64,000 bases of DNA, taken from Trissonchulus latispiculum (Eukaryota; Nematoda; Enoplea; Enoplida; Ironidae). The stretch covers positions 43,196 to 107,195 of the forward strand of contig JASAND010006958.1 in assembly GCA_030248195.1 (NCBI GenBank), given 5' to 3'. Positions within the stretch are counted from its first letter, which is position 1, and the number at the start of each line of letters is the position of its first letter. Under the pieces are notes generated by a model. That model made no database searches, was not told where the DNA came from, and was given only the letters and a program-made list of their open reading frames with translations. This document shows positions 32,090 through 43,568 of this stretch, piece by piece. Made by a program: the position numbers and the translations under genes.

Positions 32090-34489
32090 ATCCGATGTAG
32101 TTAATTGCTGGTAGTAAACAGATTACAGTTCTTTCAAGGCAATAGGCATACAAGAGCTATGGAAACACGGCACTGAGAACTCAGCCTTGGATTGGTTCTT
32201 TTAGTTTAGTTAGATTTTAATTACTAACTGTTATTTCACTGTCTATCTTTTCTATGTTCTCTACAGATTTAGCATTAACCGTGGTTGGGTGGGGTCTACA
32301 TTTGGTCATTGTCGTGGGTTTCTTCTCCTGATTTAAATTTTTCTATAAATTTTAATTAAAATTTTGTTTCTTCTACTTTTCATATTTCTGAGATATTCTT
32401 TTCTCCTGGGTTCCCTCTAGCTCAGCTTAGCTGTTCTATATATGCTGTATGTTATTCCATTTTTCTTAACCATTTTCGGGTCTCTTGTTTCTCTTAACTT
32501 GGTGTTTGTTTCACTTTTCTTTCAAAAATAGTCACGGGTTTACTTTAATTCAAAATTTTTTCTACACCTACTGCCATTATTTTTGCCTTATATTTGCCAT
32601 GTCTACCTTGCGCAGCTATGCCAACTTTGCTTTTTTTGTGCTTTATAATTCTTGGCATTTAGTAAAGATTCTAGTATATTTTTGTATGTTGGGGCAGGCA
32701 GGTGCTCAGGAGAGACCGTCTTTTCGAGTTGAAATACTCTTCTTTCTGATTTACTTCGCTCTTCCGGAGCATTTGAAATTGAGTCTCTCCTAGAGTCTCG
32801 CTGCCTTCCCCCTGTAAGATTTGAATTTCTATCTGTAAGTGAATCTCTCTTTATTTCTATATTTCTATACAAAAATTTTCTACTCTATTTTTCGAGCGCT
32901 TTTGTTGGCACTCGCTTTTGTCTATATTATTTTCATATTATTATAAATCTATATCTTCGGATTATCTCCTGTTTTGTTATGTGCGCTCTAGTCGCGGCTG
33001 AAGGGCTTGTCCCAATTATCTTTGTATCTATGTGTCGGCAACGTCCGTTATATGTTGAATGTACCCCCGGTATGTTCCGGCGTAGTCTTACCCGTGTCTC
33101 GGCAAAACCCAAAAATGTGAAAAACATGGGGTCGAGTGATTCCCGGTATCCAAAGTGAACCGAGGAAATATTTTAGCAATTTTTCCCATTTTTCTAAAAC
33201 GCATTTTATCCCTACTAGTAGCTATAGTACGTAGGCTAACGCAAATTTTATTACTAACCTATGTGCCTGGAGGCCGCGGCGAGGGCGCGCGTTTCAAAAG
33301 AGGGGGTAATCTGTAGAATATTTCCTTGATTTTACTCTAAAATATTCAAAAGTGGGTGCTAACTTCATGAAAAATCAACCTAAATTATACTGCTGTGTAC
33401 GGTCCAACGCCGTACATAGCTAATTCACTTTTTCATTCAATTTTGAGCGCGCAACTAGTCAGTATCAATTTTCTCAGTCTGGTGAGAGGCGGTTTTGTAC
33501 GTCTCATTTTTCATGCCATTCGGATTTATGCTGGTTGGGGGATCATTTTGGGTGTTTTGGGGGTGAACCCCGTTCAGGTTTGTGTTATTTCCTTTTCTTT
33601 CCCCCTTTCTATATTTCGTTTGCGGGTTGTGGTGCTTGGCCCACATTTCTACAATATCATTGGAATTGTTCTGATTTTGTAATTTTGATAATTTAGATGA
33701 CCAGTATCCTTATCTAAAATTTAGTAAACTTGTGTCTTAAATTTAGGGTTGTGTCGTCTTCGGTCTAGTTGGTTAGCGAGTAAGTAGGAGAGTCAGACTT
33801 ATTACACACTCAACATCGAACCTTCAACCTTTATTGACATTCGAAATTATTTACTGTGAATATTCCATAATTCGACATAAGGATCGAAATGGCCCTACTA
33901 TACTGCTATCATAAAATTTTTATGAAAGACATGAACCAACAATAGGAACAAGGGACTTTTAGATAATGTCAAGACACTCTCATTTAAAGGATAGACGCCG
34001 AGCACCAAATATTGTAGTCACCGGTTTCGCTTGTTTTCGGGTTATTTATGATTTATTTTATGATTTATTAATTTTATTTAAGATTAGTTATTTATTTTTT
34101 CGGGTTTCGGCTCACTTTGTGCATAGGATATCTTATAGTTTTATTAATTAATTCTTCCAAATTGGTACATATGGTGTCATGTCGTAGATTAGTATATAGA
34201 GTGGTGAATTTATAAGTATTTATAGGTTTGCAGAGTTTGTTTGAATTTTTATTACGTTAGCCAAAATAGCTTTGCTACTGCCAATGTAAGGATTTTTTCA
34301 CTGAATGCGGAAACTTGAAAATTTATGTAAATCTAAAACTAAAGGTGAGTTTGAGTGAGTGAGTGAGTGTTTTACTTTCGATTGATTAACCAGTTGTTGT
34401 TGTTGGTGGTGGTGGTGGTGATATTGAGCTGCACAATCACTACGACCTCAAGAGTAGCATTGCAGTGTTTTATTGCTAACCAAGGTTAC
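32090..34489. other. 2.4 kb between two inverted element copies; no clear gene
   Basis: It is flanked by oppositely oriented copies of the same element. It contains several 60-100-codon ORFs of no recognised family. A polar minus ORF (32603-32872) with Arg/Ser-rich composition could be a coding relic. The part from 33000 to 33130 is richer in GC and reads openly on the minus strand but shows no domain. Confidence 0.3.
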
Positions 34490-35056
34490 CTGGGGGCCGA
34501 TGTTCTCAAACTTGGGTTTTTTGAAACCCGAGTTTCGTATTTTTTAGGGTTAACCCTGAAATTATGGGGTTGAGTTAACCCAATGTTATCAAACAATTTT
34601 GGGGTTGGGTACAGAAACCCTATTTTATTGGGGTTAACCCCAAGCTAACCCTGAAATCTGTTTTGTCTGCTTTAAAGTTAAGCCAAAATTAACCCCAAAA
34701 GCAGTTGTGATGTTTTGTTTATAGTTTTGGATTTTTGAAGTGGAGAAGGTATCCCGAGCGAAACCCATAAATTACATAGAGTAAAACCCGGGTTTCACAC
34801 ACAACTCTTCTCATCGAATAGGGTTGAGATTTAGCCATTTTAACCCCAATTTAACCCTAGTTTTTAAACCTGCGTTTCCTGATTACACTGGGTTTACATT
34901 TAACCCAATTTAACTCAAAACCCTGTTATGAAACCCGGGATTCAAAAACCCCGTTTTAACCAAACTTTGCTTCCATCGGGTTTGGGTTGATAACTCATTT
35001 TTACCCCGGATTTAGCTTGAACTCCGGGTTTTGGCCTTTGATAACATCGGCCCCTG
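34490..35056. mobile_element. GGGTTAACC-vocabulary element, copy 2 (inverted)
   Basis: Ends CTGGGGGCCGATGTTCTCAA and GATAACATCGGCCCCTG. Read in reverse complement it aligns end to end with 31502-32089, with scattered substitutions. No target duplication seen. Confidence 0.75.
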
Positions 35057-36191
35057 GATTCACAGCAACGTTATTAATTTGTGATACTATGATGATAACT
35101 AAATTTAGTGCGGTTAGTCATTTTTGCCCAGGTGTTTTGCCATTATGCTAAACGAAAGCTTTCTAATTAAACTAGAAATTTTAGAAAGGTAATAGTTGTT
35201 GGTTTTGTGGGTACACAGATCTCATAGCTATGGCAAAACTAAAAGATGCACTAAGCCTACTACAGTACTTCTTAATGAATAAACAACTTACTGAAAATTA
35301 CAGTTTTAATTTTTTCTCAGTTTTATGAATACATAGATAGCAATCTAATCATTTTATTCTTTATATGGAATATAGTTTAGATACAGGCAATGCAGGAATA
35401 TTTGTTGATAAATAAAGATAAATATTTATTGTTTATAAATAAATAAATAAATTGATAAATTGTTTAGTATTGTAGGAAGTCTATTTAGGCTGGATTCTAA
35501 TTGCGGCAATCCGAAGAAACAAATGACTTTGTATTGAAAAATATAACATCATTTGAAACTTCTAAGTTTGTGCCAGAAGGCGTCCAAGACCTGGCACTTA
35601 CAAGTCAGAACTGAAGAGAGGTTATTAACTTTTTTATAAAAAGGATTTTCCCACATATTAGTCCAAGAAGTTTTAAATACTGTTCAGTATCGCTATATAA
35701 ATTATTGCTGTTTGTACATTTGATGAACTAATGTGAATACAAATATTAATAAAAATAGATGTAAGTTTTTGCATTCTTTGCATACTATCCAAAACTAATG
35801 AATTCGTTGTGGCCGGAATGTGCTTTGGCATAGTTGTCAAATTTGACGAGGAGACTCCGATGCTGAACACTCAGTGGGCCGCCGAATATGGACAGAGTAA
35901 ACTTAAAGCTGTACTGTACTCTCGAGATGACAACTTAATTTTGGAAAACAAATCGAATAACCAACAAACTAGTTCATCAAATAACTAAGATAAAGGTTCC
36001 CTGGCTCGACTAAGTCCCAACTGTAAAACAAACGACAGTGCTTTCCAGCCAAATTCTGCCCATTCGATTATTTAGTAGAATGTTGATCTTAAAACGAAAA
36101 CAATTTACTTTCTTAGTATGACCGAATTTACGACTTTTATATCAAACTTCGGAATTATAAAAGTGCTCAGTACAACTATGTTTCCGAAAAG
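35057..36191. other. Intergenic
   Basis: Includes a short AAAT microsatellite near 35437. No gene recognised. Confidence 0.45.
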
Positions 36192-36681
36192 TTGACAAAT
36201 TTCACAATTTCCAGAGAATTCTTGATTAAAGTTGAACGAATAAGAAATCTGTTTTTCCAAAAATTCATGTTAGCTGTATTAATTTCATCCTATGTATTTG
36301 TCCTCCTTACGTTCAACGTTGCTGAATCCTCATTTGAACATTGTGTGTATTGCAAAAGCTGTGATCAAACTATTCATCTTACAGAACAGATACTCAGATT
36401 GAATACAGCAGATTTTGCTTTTCATAAAAATTCCCATTTCCAAACGTTGTTACGAACATCAAACTCATACTTTAAAGACATCAGATCTGTTTATTTCTAT
36501 TACTTTGTTACTGTTCGTCGTAGTCGCTAACACCTACACTGAACACGCCATCAATCACGAAGTATTCACCCAAACGAGATGTTTCTTGCTCAGTTTGGGC
36601 TATAATTTTAAGCAGTTACTTTCCCAATACCGACTGTTGTTCTGTGAAAGTTTGACACCAAACCACTGTTCTAAGCTCTAG
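36192..36681 (+). pseudogene. Possible relic of a secreted cysteine-containing protein (CULT-like, weak)
   Basis: The first frame (36192-36530) has a hydrophobic, signal-peptide-like segment (LAVLISSYVFVLLTFNVAES) and then FEHCVYCKSCDQTIHLTEQI. A second frame (36415-36681) ends TQTRCFLLSLGYNFKQLL. The order CxxC, then a later RC...LGYNF, recalls the secreted CULT domain of the cereblon fold. The second Cys pair is incomplete, and the two halves are in different frames. It could instead be an unrelated small secreted gene with an unrecognised intron. Low confidence. Confidence 0.25.
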
Positions 36682-36691
36682 TTTAGCTTCA

Positions 36692-37591
36692 TTAAAGACG
36701 AGTCATGCCGACAGTCACAAAATCACATTGGACCACCACCCAGTTATCCATTGGTCCACGTACCTGTGGTTTCCGGTCAGGTTCTGGGTCGGGGTCACTA
36801 CCGTACGGCCGTTGACTACTGCTTGCTCGTCTCGGATGCTTTGCCCTAGTCAGGTCTATATGAGCTGTAGACCGGAACCGCTGTACCGGAGCCGCCGGCT
36901 CGCTAGATCCCGAAGCTCTGGAATTATCCTTCGGTTGTAATTCAGGGCGAGTATATGGCAAAAATGGCATGATGCCGGGCTGGCGGCGCATAACCGTGCT
37001 ATCTGAGCCCAGTCGTGGACGTTGCTGGAATAATTCCAGTTCCAGTTGGGTTAAAAAGTCGCGTAAATCCTTTATGTCCGACATACCGGGCAGAGATCTC
37101 CCTGGTATGTCTGCGTTAGTCTCCTGCCGCCGGAGGTCAGCTCCGATGCGGGCTAGCTTGCGTCGGACATATTCCAGTTGGTCATGAATAGTCGCCTGTT
37201 CATCCCAGTCCTCTTCACTGGGGTCTTCCGATACCGGGGACTGAAATTCACCCGGGTTATTGGAGGTCCCGTCCTCGTGTTGGGCATTCGGGTCACCCGG
37301 ATCCAAAGCGTCTTCGTCAACCACTTGTTTTGAAGAGGCTTTATTCTTAGCCGTATCAGACCTGAGCACTGGTCTGCTAGATGCTGCCCCGTCAAGCTCT
37401 TGGCTTGAGGATGCCCGGCTAGACGCTGATTGAGTAGAGGAACTCTTGCTCAATGCTGACTGGCTTGACGTAAGCCGCCCAAAACCGTGCTGATTTAAAG
37501 GCCTTTTATCCATCGAGTCACTCGAGCTAGCCGGATCACCCGGCTTAGCTGAGGCCTTGGACGATTTCACAGGAGAATGCAAAACCGACAT
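36692..37591 (-). CDS. Ser-rich, acidic protein of 299 residues, possible LTR-element gag
   Basis: A clean ORF, noticeably richer in GC than its surroundings. Residues 1-70 are Ser/Gln/Lys low complexity, about 90-135 are acidic (SEDPSEEDWDEQ), about 137-190 form a likely amphipathic helix (HDQLEYVRRKLARIGADLRR), and the C-terminal part is Pro/Arg-rich. No zinc knuckle or enzyme motif is visible. It begins about 235 bases inside a 1.25-kb LTR-like region on the same strand, which suggests gag of a truncated retroelement. I do not recognise the family. The end (DNWVVVQCDFVTVGMTRL) is followed by no further open frame. Confidence 0.5.
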   Translation of the reverse strand: MSVLHSPVKSSKASAKPGDPASSSDSMDKRPLNQHGFGRLTSSQSALSKSSSTQSASSRASSSQELDGAASSRPVLRSDTAKNKASSKQVVDEDALDPGDPNAQHEDGTSNNPGEFQSPVSEDPSEEDWDEQATIHDQLEYVRRKLARIGADLRRQETNADIPGRSLPGMSDIKDLRDFLTQLELELFQQRPRLGSDSTVMRRQPGIMPFLPYTRPELQPKDNSRASGSSEPAAPVQRFRSTAHIDLTRAKHPRRASSSQRPYGSDPDPEPDRKPQVRGPMDNWVVVQCDFVTVGMTRL

Positions 37592-37825
37592 GAATTACAG
37601 TTAGTCGCACGTAACGTGGTCTAACTAGTTATCAGTGTATACGTAACGTAGACACTGCTCCGCGAGTACCGGTAAAAATGCAGTAAAACGCACAGAAAAA
37701 TTTAGAAAAACTGGATGAGATCAAAAAAATTTGTTAAAAATGAAGACCTATAAAAGAAGAAAACCGAAGAAAAATTACTAAAAACTGAATAAAAATAAAA
37801 TTAAGGTCGTGGACTGGCAGCCTAA

Positions 37826-39076
37826 TGTAAAGTTGGAAGTGTAGGAACAACCAGACTTTACGAGTGGGGAACTGTGCACAAGGAGAACGTCGAACCTGGA
37901 GGAGATGTAGTTCCAGTCGACCCAACTAACCTCGCCAAACTACCTAAGTGAAACCTACCGAACGGAGTTAAACCGCCGATGAAGAGCAAAGACTCAAATA
38001 ATAAATGAATTACCCCAAATTTGCTGAAACGTACATGCTTAAAGAAACTATCTACCTACCCAAATATTCTTAGAAAAAGCCCTACTTACCGAATATACAA
38101 TTCTAATACCAAAACCTAGGCTAAGAAGACACCCTAAAATGGTCCAAAAAGAGACCACATTTACTAGAAAATTATGCTTGACAGAGGGGCGAACCCCGAG
38201 AAGCGTACAATAAATTTAGAATGAAGTACAGTGTATGAAATAACCTATCTACACAGTAAAACAACAGTAGAGAATAAAAATACAAAGTACAGACACCAAA
38301 GAATTTCTAACTAAACACTGAAAATGCAATGAACAAACTACTGTAAACAAGACTAATAGAGATTCAAGCCTAAACTAATTAGAGGAATTTAAAAGCCTTC
38401 ACAAAAATTTAGAATAGGGAATAAAAAGGAGAAACTACTTTAAAAAAGAGAGAGCCAATTATGATCTAACAATAAACAAGAATACTAGCAATGAAATGGC
38501 TCTACAGGGTCACCCTGGAGCTCATAAAAGCTTAAAGTGGTCCCCACTTTAAACCGAGAAGCAGATAGTTAAAGCACAGCAAATAGGGAAGCACAGGGAG
38601 GCTAAAGTATAAATACACGACCGCTCAGTGAGAAGGAAAAACACAAGACTGACTAAGTTTGAGACGTCTAAAGGGAACTAGTTTTGAGCCAGCGTGGAAG
38701 AATTTGATTGGATGAATTTGAGACCCCCTTGAAAGACAAGATGCTGGGAGAGGCTTCGAGAGAAAATAGACGTCTCAACAGCGCCACCTATTGGCTAGGC
38801 TGGCTGACACACATATACGTAATTTACACATAGGCGCACAAAACTCAAGCAAAGAACTTTCACACATAAATTTCGAACAATTTTCAAAACACAATTACAA
38901 ATTACTTTCAAAATGACTTTCCTAACACAATTTCAATTCAAAATAAATTCAAACACACATATATAATATTTTTAGAGGACTGACGTCACGCCGCCTCATT
39001 ACAATAGGACGGAAATCCTTCGCGCCAAACAATTTACATGCAAAACATAGGAATCCAGATGGGTCAACCCATTACA
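37826..39076 (-). repeat. LTR-like region upstream of the Ser-rich ORF
   Basis: On the minus strand the region begins TGTAATGGGTTGACC (39076) and could end CAACTTTACA (37826), TG...CA as in an LTR. Its first bases resemble the far end of the first candidate LTR (TGTAATCCGGGTTGACC at 8440). No convincing primer-binding site adjoins it and no second copy lies in the window, so the boundaries are tentative. Confidence 0.3.
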
Positions 39077-39115
39077 CATATACCGCCTCCGGCGGTATAA
39101 AAACTGATTTTCAGT
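39077..39115 (+). promoter_or_regulatory. Palindrome with TATA-like motif
   Basis: TATACCGCC-TCC-GGCGGTATA is a perfect inverted repeat whose right arm continues as TATAAAA, followed about 20 bases on by TTTTCAGTGC. It could be a core promoter reading rightward beside the LTR-like region. There is no transcript evidence. Confidence 0.25.
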
Positions 39116-39429
39116 GCTTGTAGAGCTGTTTTAAACAGAGGGGTTTCGAATGTTTTTTTCTTAACTTTCTATACAGTTGCTCTGTTTAATGCATGCATAC
39201 TGAGCGCAGCGTTTGCACGAGCACGTTTGTGCAAATGTTTGACTGCAGATAGTGGAAGCTCATGTATTCTTTAAACAGTATCAATACGTCACCATCTTCA
39301 GCTCTCGTTCCTTGCCTGCTGAAAAGTTTAATTCTAGCACCCATGCCAGAAAATAGGCACAAACCACGACTAGACTGCGAAGCCGGTGCCAAATAAAACG
39401 TATATAGTTACGCTCTAACTTGCTTACTT

Positions 39430-40013
39430 CAGGGGCCGGTTCCATAAAAGTTTGCGAGTACTAGACTCGACAACTAGACTCATGCTAGTTGTCGAGTCTA
39501 GTGCGTCAAGTGTACCATTACCAGCTACCAGAACTCGTTTAGCTTCTCAGAGGTTTGAACACTAGTAGACTAATCGGGTTCCATAAAACTTTCGTCTTGC
39601 CTTGCTAGTACGCTCCTAGCATCCGTCTAGTTCTCTAGTCTATTCTGACTAGAGAAGTGATAATTAAAGTTTGATAACTTTTCCATTTTTTATCAAAATA
39701 GACTCAAAATCAAGAGACGCGCGGTTTTGAATCTTTTTTCGAATGTCTGCAATTTTTACAAAGTTTCATTGAGATTGGAATTTTATGCGATTTTTTACAT
39801 GATTATGGTTATTTTCTGGCGAACTCGCACTCGCAGTGTTAGTCCTGGCACTAGCACTGCTAGTTTGTCGAGACGCCGCACTCGCTTAGCTAATTTTGTA
39901 AAGTCAAGCGAAAAGTTTTTTGGTACACTTGACTCGACGACTAGTACTAGCATTGCGAGTTCTCGCATGCTAGTACCAGCATGCGAGTCAAAGTTTTATG
40001 GAACCGGCCCCTG
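39430..40013. mobile_element. CTAGTNNNACTCG-vocabulary element
   Basis: Near-perfect inverted ends CAGGGGCCGGTTCCATAAAA (39430) and TTTTATGGAACCGGCCCCTG (40013). About 130 bp at each end is full of CTAGTACTAG, GACTCGACAACTAG and GCATGCTAGT words, with an AT-rich centre. No transposase. CAGGGG ends recall hAT, but the 8-bp flanks (GCTTACTT, GTTGTTCT) do not match. Confidence 0.75.
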
Positions 40014-40243
40014 GTTGTTCTGTCTGACACAATTGAGTTAATGTAAGATCGTAAAAACCTTGACTATAAGTAATCAATGATAAAATTGTAATTAATTTTG
40101 ATTTAGCTGTACATGTTCAGGTAACAAAGACGAGGGTGGCTGATTCTGCAAACTGCTGACCACTCATTATTCTCAAGTCCAACGTTTTCTCATAATGGAA
40201 AATCAGACAGTAAGTAGAAGCATGGTTAAATCTCAGCAAATTC

Positions 40244-41266
40244 ATGGCCAATGATGAAGTAATTTTATATTCGAGATCATACAATAACTTATTGGATAAC
40301 AGAGTGTTAATAAATTACTTGCGAATAAGTTGTTGGCTAGCGTTTGGTGGTTTGGGACTGACTGGAAGTATCTTTAATGTTGTTGTGCTTCAACGTGAAG
40401 AATTCAATACTTTGAGCTTTAAGTATCACAGGGTCATAGCATGCATCAGCATTTTACTCAATTTTGCTGTAATTGTGCAAGGTATTACGAGACTTGCGGC
40501 GGCAGTGGGTATCCACATATTTAATTCCTTCATCAAGACACTTCTAGCATACTCTACCTATAACGTCGCAAGCGTTGCCTGTGACTTCATTTCCATTGCG
40601 GTTGCGTTTGAGCGAACCATTGCCCTTTGGCTGCCAACTCAGTTCAATAAAGTGAATAACAGTACTTTTCAGCGAGCAGCCGTCGTCTCATCAGTCCTTT
40701 TTTCTCTAATCTATAGCTATGACTTTGTAAAGTATTTTGTTACTGCTAATGACGATTTGAAAACTACTATGCAAACAATTTTTCTTGTTTCTGGCATCGT
40801 AAAAAGTAGCAGTTGTTTTCTAGCGACACTGACAGTAGTTGGTGGTTTACTAAAGAAATCATTTGCTATGAGATCTCTCAGTAGCAGTGATACCAAAAAG
40901 GCATGGAGTCGTGACAAGCAGCTGTGCTACTTACAACTTTCACTGACAATTCCAATGGCTGTTAATTCTATTTTGTTTGCCATGGCCCAATATGGTTTTA
41001 AATATAATATAGGTACAACTGCTGTGAAGCAGTACACGCTAAATGAGGCTCTACATTATGTTACTGTAGCACAAATTTCAGATACAATATGGCTCATGGT
41101 AACTTTGTCGTTCTGCGTAACTCAAAGTTCAAACTTTTACCTCTATATGCTTTTTAACGATCGGTTTCGAAAAACAGTTAAGAAAAGTATCTTTCAAGGA
41201 CAGGTACATCCTGAAACAACCAATTACACAAACAGCAAGTTGACTACTTCTGGTGTTGTTAAATAA
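40244..41266 (+). CDS. Rhodopsin-like seven-transmembrane receptor (GPCR 1)
   Basis: 340 residues in a single exon, located in the plasma membrane. Helices at about 30-50, 62-86, 97-125, 140-163, 176-203, 226-250 and 272-297. Helix 3 ends AFERTIALW (ERT in place of DRY). Helix 7 ends SSNFYLYMLFNDRFRK, with no NPxxY proline. Helix 1 has GSIFN in place of GxxGN. Many invertebrate peptide-type orphan receptors vary in this way, so the ligand cannot be given. A paralogue lies at 45904-46983 on the other strand. Relative to it, a one-base insertion near 40212 puts an upstream ATG (40195) out of frame, so translation would begin at 40244 and lack the glycosylated N-terminus. Confidence 0.85.
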   Translation: MANDEVILYSRSYNNLLDNRVLINYLRISCWLAFGGLGLTGSIFNVVVLQREEFNTLSFKYHRVIACISILLNFAVIVQGITRLAAAVGIHIFNSFIKTLLAYSTYNVASVACDFISIAVAFERTIALWLPTQFNKVNNSTFQRAAVVSSVLFSLIYSYDFVKYFVTANDDLKTTMQTIFLVSGIVKSSSCFLATLTVVGGLLKKSFAMRSLSSSDTKKAWSRDKQLCYLQLSLTIPMAVNSILFAMAQYGFKYNIGTTAVKQYTLNEALHYVTVAQISDTIWLMVTLSFCVTQSSNFYLYMLFNDRFRKTVKKSIFQGQVHPETTNYTNSKLTTSGVVK

Positions 41267-42501
41267 TGTTTTAATAGTTTTGCGAAGGGCGATTGCTGTG
41301 TTTATAAAATTACAGTTTAGTTTTAATTGAGAACAGTGCATATCTATTTGTACTTATTCATAAACCAATGCCTCGTTGCTGAGGCAATGTTCCCTGTGGG
41401 ATCCACAGTATTTGTGTGTCCGGATTTATTCTGGTTTGTGTATTTGTATTAAAGCTTTCTTCATGCTTTTGGAGATTGAACTGCAGTGTTTTAAACTATT
41501 TTAGTGACTTCTACATAAACCTTAATGTAGTTTTATCATATTCGACCCTAAGGAAATCCTGGTTTAACTCAGTTGCTGTCAATGTGCAATGCTGCTCGAA
41601 ATCGTCTAACATGGTAGGAAGCAGTATATAATTGTCAATTTCTGTGTTTGCTTGCAGTTACTATTGTAGAATATCGTTTTCTCTGCTTAGTCTGTATACC
41701 CAAGACTCACAGTGTCTGGGATGTTCCAATCTAACATACTGGGTCAATTCAGCCTCATCTGCAAAAACCACAGTTAAATCTGTTGGATTAGGATCATAAG
41801 TGGCTTTTAATTTCTCCTCTACAACTTGTCCGACTTGGCTATTCCAATTACTTAAATTTTAAGAAATAGACATGAAAATACGGTTTTAACGATGACAAAA
41901 CAAACAAAACTGTAACAAACACTAATGTGACAGAGATCATGGTCGTTAGTGGCTGTAAAACTTTGAAAATCGTTAGTTAAGCTGAGATAACAAGACCATA
42001 CAAGGGTTAATTTTAACCATCTGCTGGAACGTATCGTATGACTTGACAATGTGGAATCGTTCACCTCTACAATTGTTTTCCAGATAGGCATTAACAAGAA
42101 CCCGGATAAAATTTCCAAAAACGAACACATTTAAGCTTTTTCTTAGTTAGCGTTGTAACAAGGCTCAGTCAATTAGTGCCAGGCTTCAACCAAGAGCTTG
42201 CAATTGTACTACACGCTTTAGCATGAATTACAATATAGTAAATCCGTCAAAGCGTGCTTCTCACGTCTACACAATTTGCGTTGGAAAGAAAAATTTGGAG
42301 TCTGTCGCTAACGGTCTGAACCATAACTACAGTGGTCAAACTGGCTCTGTTAGTTTCATGGCAGCAAGCAACAGACTTTTTTAGGAAAACACTAGTCTTT
42401 CCGTTTAGGCAATCCAATGAGGCACCTGTTCGGTGACCTTTATCACGACACATCCACTCCAGCTGAAATAATATGGTATAGCTAACATTCGTTAGCACTT
42501 T
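41267..42501. other. Intergenic, nothing recognised
   Basis: 3' flank of GPCR 1 with no clear AATAAA close by. Only short chance ORFs. Confidence 0.45.
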
Positions 42502-42842
42502 GGAACGTCGTCCAAATACATAACGGGAAAACTAGAAAATCCCGTTGCATTTTTCCCGTCTAGGACGGGTTTATTCACAGCATTTATTTGAACTTTTTCC
42601 TGGCCTACTTTCGTACAGGTTTTTTGTGCTGCGTCTTAAGCTACAATTTGAAGCTGCTACAATGTTTACAACACATATGCATATTTTAGTGCACTAAACC
42701 ACTGTAGCATGCAAAGCTAAAGTCTGCAACAGAAAGTGACGTTAACAGTACAAAAAGTGGACGGGAAAAATATGCAGGTGGACGGGATTTTGGGCAAAAT
42801 TTATTTCTAACGGGAACCCGCCTCCAATTTGGACGACGTTCC
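42502..42842. mobile_element. 341-bp MITE with GACGGGAAA vocabulary
   Basis: 16-bp perfect inverted ends GGAACGTCGTCCAAAT (42502) and ATTTGGACGACGTTCC (42842), with internal AACGGGAAA, GGACGGGTTT and GTGGACGGGATTTT words oriented towards the ends. Flanks share TTT only, so the target duplication is unclear. Confidence 0.7.
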
Positions 42843-43568
42843 TTTGAATAATTCCAGGACCAATGATTCAGTCCATAAAAGTGTTTATTCCGCTGAAGCG
42901 GAATATATTCATGGTGTTGTAGCATGTACTGCAGGAACGCGGTTGTTATTGTCGTCAGTTTCTCCTACTTCAACATATGCGCTAGTACGTTTACTTTTAG
43001 AGTCTTTAAAAATCGATCAAAGTACGCTTTCAGACGAATCCTATCTGAATTTGTTTCTGAAGGCTTATCGATTCTATAATTCAAATTTTCCAAAATTTGG
43101 CAATACGCCAATATTTGATTCTGAAAAACGCGGCAGATTTTGATTAAAGGAGGTCGCATAGATTAAACAGTAACAAACATTGAATCAGATTAAGTTTAGT
43201 AGCAGCGCATTGACAGATGCCAACCTGCTGTTTCTGCATTTGAAACTTCAGCTTTGCCCTCGGCTAACTTGAATGAGTCCTCTTCCATATTATTTTAGGC
43301 AAGACGCCGAACATTAATCCACTTGAACTGAATGAGTTAGAGTTGCAGAAGCACTGTGGTTATCACATTAATCTGCCGCCTCGTTAACCGGAAATAGATT
43401 TGCAATTTAATGTACATATTTTAATTTTCTATTGGAACGCTTTATTTCACATTGATACTGATTACAGAACGGGTAAAGATTTCTAAATATTATGTTGGTT
43501 CAAAATTCAGCGGTATTTAGGAGTTGTTTCTTTACAAACCTTACAGCAAGAAAAACATTTAAATTTTT

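Noticed and set aside
40195..40243. A 27-bp intron (GTAAGT...CTCAG) joining MENQT to GPCR 1
   Set aside because: Far too short for spliceosomal splicing, and the joined frame hits a stop. A one-base indel relative to the paralogue explains the upstream ATG better.
42829..43143. 104-codon ORF with AEAEYI, like copia RNase H
   Set aside because: Only a few residues match and no neighbouring pol motifs are present; it starts inside the end of a MITE.
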